A stretch of 64,000 nt of DNA from Arenibacter troitsensis (GTDB taxonomy: Bacteria > Bacteroidota > Bacteroidia > Flavobacteriales > Flavobacteriaceae), in NCBI RefSeq assembly GCF_900177645.1, contig NZ_FXAO01000009.1, forward strand, positions 1 through 64,000, read 5' to 3'. Numbering within the stretch: position 1 is the stretch's first letter; every line of letters begins with the position of its first letter. The translations under genes and the position numbers were made by a program. This document shows, in pieces, positions 1 to 7,596 of this stretch. Below the pieces are notes generated by a model. That model ran no database searches, was not told the origin of the DNA, and worked only from the letters and a program-made list of their open reading frames with translations.

Positions 1-1
1 A

Positions 2-2380
2 TATAGAAATCAAATGTATGTTTGTGAGCCTACCGGACATCTGGTGCATATTGCCAAAATTGTCAAGGATGGGGCAGGGTACAAGGAGGTCGATGGTGGC
101 AATATTTTTGCCAGTACCGATGCCTGGACGGCACCTGTCTTTGCCGAAACGGGACCCGATGGAAATTTATGGGTGGCGGATTGGTACAATCCCGTAATCC
201 AGCACAACCCTGACAAACGGGGAATGGACAACCAGATCTGGAACGCGGACAAGGGAGAAGGCAACGCCCATTTAAATAAACTGCGCGATTATGGCCATGG
301 CAGGATCTACGTAATTACCCATGAAGATACCGATGGTTCAGAAATCACCTCCTTGGACCCCGAGGATGATGAGGCACTTCTGGAAGCGCTTGAAAGCGAT
401 AATATGTTCTGGAGAACTACGGCCCAACGTTTAATAGTAGAGAACAAAAAAGTGGCCTTAATCCCGGATTTGATCAAATTGGCGGGTGATAATAGCAATA
501 TGGATGAAAGTGGGTTGAATGCCGGTGCCCTGCACGCCCTATGGACCTTAAGAGGCCTGGGCGCACTCAATGGTTCCAATGCAGAAGCCAACGAGGTGGT
601 ACAGAAAGCATTGACCAGTAGTTCCTATGGCGTAAAACGGGCCGCACTGGCTTTGTTGCCTGCTACCAAAGAAAGTAGTGAAATCCTGGCGCAATCCGGC
701 CTGTTAAGTAGTCCGGACCCGCAGATCAAGCTTGCCGCGGTATTGCGAGCAGGAGAGCTTCCAGAATCCAACGCACTGTACACCGAAATAGAAAAATTAT
801 CCAAAGACGATAACATCACCTCGGACAAATGGCTCAATGCCGCATTAAAAATCTATTTCAGGGAATTGAATTTCCAAGAGGTAGACCCTTCTACTGTAGT
901 CATGATAGTACCCTCGGCCGAAGAAAAAAAATCTATATGGAAATATACTACCGACAAGCCTGCCGATAACTGGACGAAATCGGAATTCGATGATTCCGAT
1001 TGGAAAAAAGGAGCAGCCAAGTTTGGAGGCAATAACATGAAACAGGTGAACACCCCTTGGAGCAGCTCCGATATTTGGATGCGACAGGAAGTGATCATTA
1101 CTGATGGAATATCGGAACCCGTAATCAAAATAGCCCATGACGACGATTATGAAGTGTTTGTAAATGGTCAACTTTTGATATCGGAAGCGGGTTCCAGCGA
1201 ATCCTATAAATACATAAAGCTCGATAGCGACAAAGGTGATCTGTTTAAACAAGGAAAGAACCTAATTGCGGTCCACTGTGTAAATACCGGTGGAAATCAA
1301 CACATAGACATGGGCATTGGCAAGGTAGGCAAGATAAATGCCGATGTAACCTTTGTCCTCAATACCGTAAATCAGGAGATGGCCTTTGATAAAAAGACAC
1401 TTCATGCCACAGCGGGTCAGACCGTAGAGATAGTCTTGAACAATAAAGATCAGATGTCCCATAATTTGGTGGTCATCCAACCTGGCAGTTTGGATACTTT
1501 TGGGGCCATGGTAGATGGGTTCCTGAAGAATCCTGAAGCAGAAAAAATGGGCTATGTGCCAAAATCGAGATATGTACTTGGAGCAACGGATATGTTGACC
1601 CCGGGCGTAACAGGGTCCGTAACCTTCCAACTTCCGGATACACCCGGCATATATCCCTATGTCTGTACTTTTCCCGGGCATTGGCGAATGATGCAGGGGG
1701 TGATCATAGTAACAGCCCCTGGATCCTATATTTCCGAGAATAAGGAAGCGCTAAAAATAGCTGCAATGGGCGGAGGCGGTTCCCATGACTTCCTAAAGTT
1801 TTTTGGCATTGCAGATGGAAAGATCCTCAGTGAAGGCGGCAAGAACACGTTTATGTACACGGAAAATTCGATGGAATTGGGAACCTTGCTCCCAACGACA
1901 GATGTACTGGTATTGAGCAACAACAAACCTTTGGACAAAAACACCAGAAATACCATTATGTCCCGGGTAGATTCAGGAGATATGAATATGCTTATTTTCC
2001 ACCCCAGTACCTGGTACAATTGGGAGGACTGGCCGGAATACAATAAGACCTTGGTTGGCGGGGGCTCCAGGTCCCATGAAGACCTACAGGAATTTGAAGT
2101 AAGGGTGATTCAACCAGATCACCCCATAATGAAAGGCGTTCCCTCCAAATTCAGGATCGTGGACGAATTGTACCGTTGGGAAAAGGACCCTGAAGCGGAG
2201 ATAGAAGTTCTAGCGGTAAGTAGGGGCTTAAAATCCGGGGAAGAATACCCAACGGTCTGGGTCGTTAAACATCCCAAGGCGAAAATTGTAGGGAATACTC
2301 TGGGGCATGACGAAAGGGCGCATGGGCATAAGGCATACCAAACCATTTTAAAAAATAGTGCAGATTGGTTAGAGGACTAG
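2..2380 (+). CDS. PVC-type dehydrogenase / cupredoxin / ThuA multidomain protein (3' part)
   Basis: The reading frame is open to the left edge, so the start lies outside the window; about 792 residues remain. The first ~70 residues look like the end of the beta-propeller of PVC-type (glucose/sorbosone dehydrogenase-like) proteins (GPDGNLWVADWYN). HEAT-like helices follow to ~residue 290, then a beta-sandwich resembling a galactose-binding fold (~305-440). Next is a cupredoxin domain (~450-575) with the type 1 copper pattern: SHNLVV supplies one His, and YVCTFPGHWRMM supplies Cys, His and Met with azurin-like spacing. The C-terminus (~585-790) is a ThuA-like domain (AAMGGGGSHDF). Such proteins are normally exported and linked to carbohydrate oxidation, with copper or heme passing electrons; substrate and localisation here are inferred. 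No gene follows closely on the same strand except the antiporter 175 nt on. Confidence 0.8.
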   Translation, partial: YRNQMYVCEPTGHLVHIAKIVKDGAGYKEVDGGNIFASTDAWTAPVFAETGPDGNLWVADWYNPVIQHNPDKRGMDNQIWNADKGEGNAHLNKLRDYGHGRIYVITHEDTDGSEITSLDPEDDEALLEALESDNMFWRTTAQRLIVENKKVALIPDLIKLAGDNSNMDESGLNAGALHALWTLRGLGALNGSNAEANEVVQKALTSSSYGVKRAALALLPATKESSEILAQSGLLSSPDPQIKLAAVLRAGELPESNALYTEIEKLSKDDNITSDKWLNAALKIYFRELNFQEVDPSTVVMIVPSAEEKKSIWKYTTDKPADNWTKSEFDDSDWKKGAAKFGGNNMKQVNTPWSSSDIWMRQEVIITDGISEPVIKIAHDDDYEVFVNGQLLISEAGSSESYKYIKLDSDKGDLFKQGKNLIAVHCVNTGGNQHIDMGIGKVGKINADVTFVLNTVNQEMAFDKKTLHATAGQTVEIVLNNKDQMSHNLVVIQPGSLDTFGAMVDGFLKNPEAEKMGYVPKSRYVLGATDMLTPGVTGSVTFQLPDTPGIYPYVCTFPGHWRMMQGVIIVTAPGSYISENKEALKIAAMGGGGSHDFLKFFGIADGKILSEGGKNTFMYTENSMELGTLLPTTDVLVLSNNKPLDKNTRNTIMSRVDSGDMNMLIFHPSTWYNWEDWPEYNKTLVGGGSRSHEDLQEFEVRVIQPDHPIMKGVPSKFRIVDELYRWEKDPEAEIEVLAVSRGLKSGEEYPTVWVVKHPKAKIVGNTLGHDERAHGHKAYQTILKNSADWLED

Positions 2381-2555
2381 ATTAGGACGGTAATGTAATT
2401 TAGACATCATTACGGACTATAGTAGGGTTCAAGGGCAAGGAAGAATATATTGGGCTAAAACTTTTATGCTGATTATTTAACCCGATATTCCGATTTTAAA
2501 TAAATTCTTGAATAAGAACCCCTATTTTTACGGTAATACAATTTAGTTCCGCATA

Positions 2556-4019
2556 ATGAATTTAACCATAGAAAATATTGTTCTGGTCGGATCAATACTA
2601 CTTTTCATAAGTATTGTTGTTGGTAAGACTTCCTATAAATTTGGAGTACCTACCTTGTTGCTTTTTTTGGCCATTGGAATGTTGGCTGGTTCCGATGGAA
2701 TTGGTGGAATACGTTTTGACGACCCCAAAATTGCACAGTTTATTGGTATTGTATCCCTAAATTTCATATTGTTCTCCGGTGGTCTCGATACCAACTGGGA
2801 AGCCGTTAAGCCCATTATAAAGGAAGGTTTGGTCCTTTCTACTTTAGGTGTCTTATTGACCGCCCTGTCTTTGGGTACCTTTGTCTGGTTTATAACCGAC
2901 TTTACCATATACGAAAGTATGTTGCTAGGTTCCATTGTTTCTTCTACCGACGCAGCTGCCGTATTTTCCATTTTGCGATCCAAGAGATTGGCCTTAAAAA
3001 CCAATCTTAGACCCACCTTGGAATTGGAGAGCGGTAGTAACGATCCCATGGCCTATGTATTGACACTCGCTTTTTTGACTCTGGTAGTGCATCAGGATCA
3101 GAGCGTTTTTTCCATCATACCATTATTTTTACAACAAATGATTTTGGGCGGGGCTGCAGGTTTTGGTTTCGGAAAATTGAGCAAATATATAATCAACAAC
3201 ATTAAACTCGATTTTGAAGGGCTCTATCCCGTATTGGCCATAGCGCTAATGTTTATAACATTTTCTGCAACCGATTTTGTAGGTGGTAATGGATTCTTGG
3301 CCATCTATATTTGTGCTGTTTATCTGGGCAATCAAGATTTGATACATAAAAAAACCATCCTAAAAATGTTCGATGGTTTGGCGTGGTTAATGCAAATTGT
3401 ACTTTTCCTAACTTTGGGCTTATTGGTATTTCCTTCGCAAATAATTCCATACATAGGGATAGGCCTACTTATTTCATTATTCCTTATTCTAGTGGCCAGA
3501 CCCATAAGCGTATTTGTCAGTCTGATTTTTTTTAAAATGCGAATGAAAAGACGATTTTATATTTCGTGGGTAGGTCTGCGTGGAGCGGTTCCTATTGTAT
3601 TTGCGACTTACCCTCTTTTGGCAGGAATTGATAAGGCCAACATGATTTTCAATATTGTATTTTTTATCTCGGTAACCTCTATTTTAATACAAGGAACCAC
3701 ACTCTCCATTGTAGCTAAATGGTTGGGTGTGGCCATACCGGAAAAGGCAAAAAGATTAACAACTACAGATTTACTATTTGCGGAGAATCCTAAGACCATT
3801 ATGAGGGAAATTGCTGTAGGTACTGATTGCTATGCCGCAAACAAGAAAATTGTGGATTTGGGTTTTCCCAAAAATGCCATAATTGCCATGATCAAAAGAG
3901 GGGACAAGTACATTACCCCAAACGGATCCACAGAGATTGAAAGTGATGATACCTTAATTGTTCTTGCCGACCAACAGAAAATCATAGACGAGGTTTATAA
4001 AACGCTAAGGATAGAATAG
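2556..4019 (+). CDS. nhaP2: K+/H+ antiporter, NhaP2/CvrA type
   Basis: A 487-residue cation:proton antiporter of the CPA1 family. About 12 hydrophobic segments fill residues 5-385. Family signatures are LFLAIGMLAGSDGIGG near residue 35 and STDAAAVFS plus ELESGSNDPMA around residues 130-165, the acidic ion-binding region. The C-terminal ~80 residues (NPKTIMREIAVG to the end) form a cytoplasmic TrkA-C-like regulatory domain, which may bind a nucleotide or ion. The E. coli-type homologue is longer and carries an extra CorC-like domain that is missing here. It should export K+ (possibly Na+) in exchange for protons at the inner membrane. A near-consensus -7 element (TATTTTTA) lies about 25 nt upstream of the ATG. 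It appears monocistronic. Confidence 0.88.
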   Translation: MNLTIENIVLVGSILLFISIVVGKTSYKFGVPTLLLFLAIGMLAGSDGIGGIRFDDPKIAQFIGIVSLNFILFSGGLDTNWEAVKPIIKEGLVLSTLGVLLTALSLGTFVWFITDFTIYESMLLGSIVSSTDAAAVFSILRSKRLALKTNLRPTLELESGSNDPMAYVLTLAFLTLVVHQDQSVFSIIPLFLQQMILGGAAGFGFGKLSKYIINNIKLDFEGLYPVLAIALMFITFSATDFVGGNGFLAIYICAVYLGNQDLIHKKTILKMFDGLAWLMQIVLFLTLGLLVFPSQIIPYIGIGLLISLFLILVARPISVFVSLIFFKMRMKRRFYISWVGLRGAVPIVFATYPLLAGIDKANMIFNIVFFISVTSILIQGTTLSIVAKWLGVAIPEKAKRLTTTDLLFAENPKTIMREIAVGTDCYAANKKIVDLGFPKNAIIAMIKRGDKYITPNGSTEIESDDTLIVLADQQKIIDEVYKTLRIE

Positions 4020-4159
4020 TAAAGATTCATTAAATTATTTCCCACTAGCTTCTAATGATATGTTTCTTTACAAATAAAATCATAACATACTCATTATCAT
4101 ACAGATGTATGAATACAGGATATTGTTTTCTAAATTTACTTTACACTAATTGATTAGTT

Positions 4160-4534
4160 TTATTTCCTTTTATCCATTAACGGATTGGGGTAATTATCGG
4201 ATTGGTCCTCTATGGTTTCATCCAAGCAGACAAAATCCTTTTCCAAAAGCAGGAATAGTTCCTTGCCATTCCCCAAGGCAATGGTGTTTTGAAACCCAAC
4301 ACGATCACTGTTGGCCCAGGCCAATTTATCCTTTTCCGGTAGGTACATGCTGATAGTATCGTTTTTAAAATCGGCTTCCAAGTGGCTAATGTGTTCCTTG
4401 CTCTGCAAGACATATTTAAAGATGTGGTCCTTAAATTCTGTCGTCTCCTCATAAAACCCCACTTTACTAAAGGTTTCTACCTCCGTCTTGGTAAGTCTAT
4501 AGCGAATTGAGTTTCCTTTTATCCTTATTTTCAT
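4160..4534 (-). CDS. DUF7009 family protein
   Basis: A 124-residue soluble protein starting KIRIKGNSIRYRLTKTEVE and carrying EKDFVCLDETIEDQSDNYPN near the C-terminus, a signature I associate with the DUF7009 family of Bacteroidota. Function unknown. It has no signal peptide, membrane segment or recognisable catalytic motif. It is the last gene of the minus-strand run nirB-nirD-DUF4202-kinase-DUF7009, 103 nt downstream of the kinase. The position suggests, but does not prove, a role tied to nitrate or nitrite use. The family assignment is from memory of the sequence pattern and should be checked with a profile search. Confidence 0.7.
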   Translation of the reverse strand: MKIRIKGNSIRYRLTKTEVETFSKVGFYEETTEFKDHIFKYVLQSKEHISHLEADFKNDTISMYLPEKDKLAWANSDRVGFQNTIALGNGKELFLLLEKDFVCLDETIEDQSDNYPNPLMDKRK

Positions 4535-4637
4535 TTTTAATCCAATTTAAATAATTACCCACTTTCCGAAGATACCATTGCCCTGACTTTACTGTATGGC
4601 GACTTCGATACAGAACAAAATCCGTATTTGGAAAAGC

Positions 4638-6485
4638 TTATTCCTCCCTATCAATATATTCCTTGCTATCCGTCTTGTAATTAATGGTAACCCTAGTACC
4701 TTTACCAGGAATGGAATTGATAAAAAGACGTCCGTTGATATAATTCATCCTCTCCTTCATAAAGAAAAGCCCCATACCACCTTCGCTTGTATTTTTTGGA
4801 ACCTTCCCCAAAATAGAATCGTCAAAACCCTTGCCGTCATCATCTATGACAACACTTAAAATATTGTCATTATAGTTAATGGTCACCAAAATAAAATTGG
4901 CCTCGGCATACTTAATGGCATTATTTACCGCTTCCTGTACTACCCTATAAATATTGGTTTCTGCCAAGGAATTAAAACGAATGTTCTTATCGGTCTTATT
5001 TTCGAAGAGTATATTTTTACCGGTGAGCTTGGAGAGTTCATGGGTCATTTTGTGCAATGCGGGAAAAATACCATGATCACTAAGTTCGGGAGGTGTCAGG
5101 TTAAAGGTGGCGGTGCGCACTCCTTTGATCAAATCACTGGCAAGACTTTTAATATATTCTATTTTCTCGGCCGTTTTTTCCTTATTGGTTAGGTTTATCG
5201 ATTCTATGTTAAACTTCAATGCCGTTAACATTTGTCCTATGCCATCGTGGATATCTTTGGCAATCCTTTTGCGCTCTTCCTCCTGACCTTCAACAATCTG
5301 GCTGGCCTGTAACTGCTTTTGCCTCATGGTCTCTTCGTAATTGGCCTGGGTCAACTGTGCTACTTTCTGCTCGTTCTGCTTTCGTTCGGTTATATCCGAG
5401 CACAATATTAAAATAGACTGCTGGGCACTGGACTGGTGCATTGGGATAATGGACATATCCAACCAGAGCGACTCCCCTTTGGCCGTCTTTATCCTTATCT
5501 CTTCGGTCCTGATATTTTTCCGATTGCTTTTTAATACTTCCGCCAAGTATTGCTGTTGCCCTTCATCCGTTGTCAATATTTCGTATAACGGCCTGTTTAT
5601 ATCTTGGTCGTTACGGCCTAAAAGTTCATTAAACTTTTTACTTATAAAAACAACATTTCCATCTTGTTTGGTACTGGCGAAAAGAGCTGCGTTGTCTATC
5701 ACAAAATTGAGCTCCTGTAATTCCTGTAAGGATTTTTCCTTTTCTTGAAAGAGTTTTTTAATCTCCTTGGCACTGTCATCCGATTTTCTTTGGGCGACAA
5801 TTAAATTCTTGATGGTGTTTCTAATTTGAAGGGAAAGTGGTTTAAATATGAACAATATCTCCAAAATCAATATCAGGAGCGATATGGCCAACAATAAATA
5901 TTCCTTGTACTTTAAATGTTGTAAATGTGTTTTACTTAGGACATCGTATTTGTTGACAATGGTGTCCATCATCTCCAAAAAAGAACGCTCATTTTCCAAA
6001 AGAATATCAACATACGATTGGTCGGGATTTGATTTCCCTGAATCCTTAAAATCGGATATAATATTTTCCACGGCACCTACCATGGCATTATAATGGGGGT
6101 TTATATTCTGAAAAAGCACTTGGACTTCCTCATTCTCTGCCTTTGAAATACCCATGGCCACTTCACTCTGTTGAAGTGCTTGATGGGATTCCTTCCAAAC
6201 GGTCAAGGTTTCCCTTAATTCTGCAAATATTTGATTTCTCTGATCAGGATCGGATATTTCCTTTAACAGCAGTACTTCCTTGGTCAATTTTTGACTATAG
6301 GCCCTTTGCCTACCCGCAACGTTGATCACCTTTGAGTCGTCCAATTGGGAATTTAAATGGTGTTGAATTAATATCTGGGCAACAATAATACTTAAAGCTA
6401 TAGTGGCCAATGCAAATAAATACCACTTCCGGATCCTTTGAAAGGTGGTAGTATCCAAGGGTGGAAGGTATTTATTGTCGTTCAT
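4638..6485 (-). CDS. NarX-like sensor histidine kinase (PilJ-type sensor, PAS, HisKA_3)
   Basis: A 615-residue membrane kinase. Transmembrane helices lie at ~18-40 and ~195-217, and the helical loop between them resembles the PilJ/NarX nitrate-sensing bundle, including NVAGRQRAYSQKLTKE, which resembles the P-box region where NarX binds nitrate. A PAS domain with PAC tail follows (~255-370). The HisKA_3 dimerisation domain has the phospho-acceptor His in KRIAKDIHDGIGQM. The HATPase_c domain ends the protein (~515-605; N-box EAVNNAIKYA, G-boxes DDDGKGF and GGMGLFFM). Kinases of this type signal to LuxR/NarL-type regulators; the likely partner is the regulator at 14414. The gene lies 30 nt after the DUF4202 gene in the same run as nirB and nirD. 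I infer that it senses nitrate or nitrite. Confidence 0.9.
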   Translation of the reverse strand: MNDNKYLPPLDTTTFQRIRKWYLFALATIALSIIVAQILIQHHLNSQLDDSKVINVAGRQRAYSQKLTKEVLLLKEISDPDQRNQIFAELRETLTVWKESHQALQQSEVAMGISKAENEEVQVLFQNINPHYNAMVGAVENIISDFKDSGKSNPDQSYVDILLENERSFLEMMDTIVNKYDVLSKTHLQHLKYKEYLLLAISLLILILEILFIFKPLSLQIRNTIKNLIVAQRKSDDSAKEIKKLFQEKEKSLQELQELNFVIDNAALFASTKQDGNVVFISKKFNELLGRNDQDINRPLYEILTTDEGQQQYLAEVLKSNRKNIRTEEIRIKTAKGESLWLDMSIIPMHQSSAQQSILILCSDITERKQNEQKVAQLTQANYEETMRQKQLQASQIVEGQEEERKRIAKDIHDGIGQMLTALKFNIESINLTNKEKTAEKIEYIKSLASDLIKGVRTATFNLTPPELSDHGIFPALHKMTHELSKLTGKNILFENKTDKNIRFNSLAETNIYRVVQEAVNNAIKYAEANFILVTINYNDNILSVVIDDDGKGFDDSILGKVPKNTSEGGMGLFFMKERMNYINGRLFINSIPGKGTRVTINYKTDSKEYIDREE

Positions 6486-6515
6486 TTCCCAAATAGTGTT
6501 GCTTAAAATAAGACC

Positions 6516-7103
6516 CTATGCCTGGAGTGCTTTACCTATCAACTCTAGGGAATCCTTTGACAAGGGTAGTTTTAATGCTGCATCATGACCTTTCTTGGAC
6601 ATTTTACGCCAAGTTTTTTGCAGGATATCAATTAATTTTTCTTCAGGATATTTATGTGAAAATGGTTCAAAATAAAATTCGAGGAATACGAGGCAAATTA
6701 CATCTTCCAATGTCTGTGTCTCGGTATTTTTTTTAAGTTGTTTCTTTTCCAACAAAAAGGCTACCCTATCTATCATTTCTTGATCATAACCCACTTCCCT
6801 TAGAATGGCACTGGCCTTTTTTGCATGAAATTTTTTAAGATCCTGCCTCCATTTCAAATAGCCTGTCCTGTTCATTTCATAGGATTCCCTAGGAATTTCC
6901 CACCTGCAAATATGCTGACACCTTGCTGTAAGCTGTAAGGATTCCGGAGCCTCGGGATCAAATGCATTCAACTTTTCCGTCATTCTCATGGCGTACAACA
7001 GTTCCTTGGGATACTCCTTGCCTTGCCAAACTTCTTTATTGGGATCATTCGCATTTGCTTCGTCAAATAACTGGAAGGCTCTTTTTAATTTATCTGAGGC
7101 CAT
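6516..7103 (-). CDS. DUF4202 domain-containing protein
   Basis: A 195-residue soluble protein matching the DUF4202 pattern: RAFQLFDEANANDPN near the N-terminus, CQHICRWEIPRESYEMNR in the middle, and VAFLLEKKQLKKNTETQTLEDV with CLVFLEFYFEPF. Conserved His and Asp/Glu residues suggest an all-helical HD-like fold, but a classical HD motif is not evident, so no activity is claimed. It sits 24 nt downstream of nirD and 30 nt upstream of the sensor kinase. The family often accompanies nitrite reductase genes in Bacteroidota. It has no export signal. Confidence 0.82.
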   Translation of the reverse strand: MASDKLKRAFQLFDEANANDPNKEVWQGKEYPKELLYAMRMTEKLNAFDPEAPESLQLTARCQHICRWEIPRESYEMNRTGYLKWRQDLKKFHAKKASAILREVGYDQEMIDRVAFLLEKKQLKKNTETQTLEDVICLVFLEFYFEPFSHKYPEEKLIDILQKTWRKMSKKGHDAALKLPLSKDSLELIGKALQA

Positions 7104-7127
7104 ATTTATCTTTGGTTTTTTCCAAAG

Positions 7128-7505
7128 CTATTCAGAAAAACCAATATAAACAAAGTCGTCCTCTATTTTAACCGGATATGTTGCTATGCTGCTCAAATCC
7201 CCATTGAGATGCTTTCCCGTTTTTAAGGAAAAAGAATTTTTATGTAGCGGACAGGCAACCTTAGGTTCACCTTGATCTTCCCCTACCATTCCCCTGGAAA
7301 GCACCATTTCCATTTTATGGGGGCATAAATTCTGGCAGGCATACCATGTGCCCTCCCTTGTGAAGTTAAAAACTGCAATTTGCATTCCCTTGTATTTAAC
7401 ACAGGCACCACCATTTTTGGGAAATTTTTCAACCGGGGCAGCCTTAAACCAAAGACTCACTTTTTCTGGCTCTACTGCTTCGTAAGTGTTTAGAATTGAA
7501 ATCAT
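7128..7505 (-). CDS. nirD: Assimilatory nitrite reductase small subunit NirD (Rieske-type)
   Basis: A 125-residue Rieske-like protein, the usual NirD length, encoded 91 nt downstream of nirB. It partners NirB in cytoplasmic NAD(P)H-dependent reduction of nitrite to ammonium. The two ligand motifs of a [2Fe-2S] Rieske cluster are both present: Cys-Pro-His in QNLCPHKMEMV and Cys-Pro-Leu-His in VACPLHKNSFSL. Many enterobacterial NirD proteins have lost these ligands, so here the subunit may truly carry a cluster. DUF4202 follows 24 nt later, consistent with one transcript. Confidence 0.92.
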   Translation of the reverse strand: MISILNTYEAVEPEKVSLWFKAAPVEKFPKNGGACVKYKGMQIAVFNFTREGTWYACQNLCPHKMEMVLSRGMVGEDQGEPKVACPLHKNSFSLKTGKHLNGDLSSIATYPVKIEDDFVYIGFSE

Positions 7506-7596
7506 CTGTCTATATTTTTAGAGGCCGTAATACTGTTTGACCATTTGTTGAACATATTTTATACTTGGTCAGGATTATAAAGTCCCAACATAATAG

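Noticed and set aside
4150-4353. Plus-strand ORF opposite the DUF7009 gene
   Set aside because: Shadow of the DUF7009 gene, which has clear family motifs on the minus strand.
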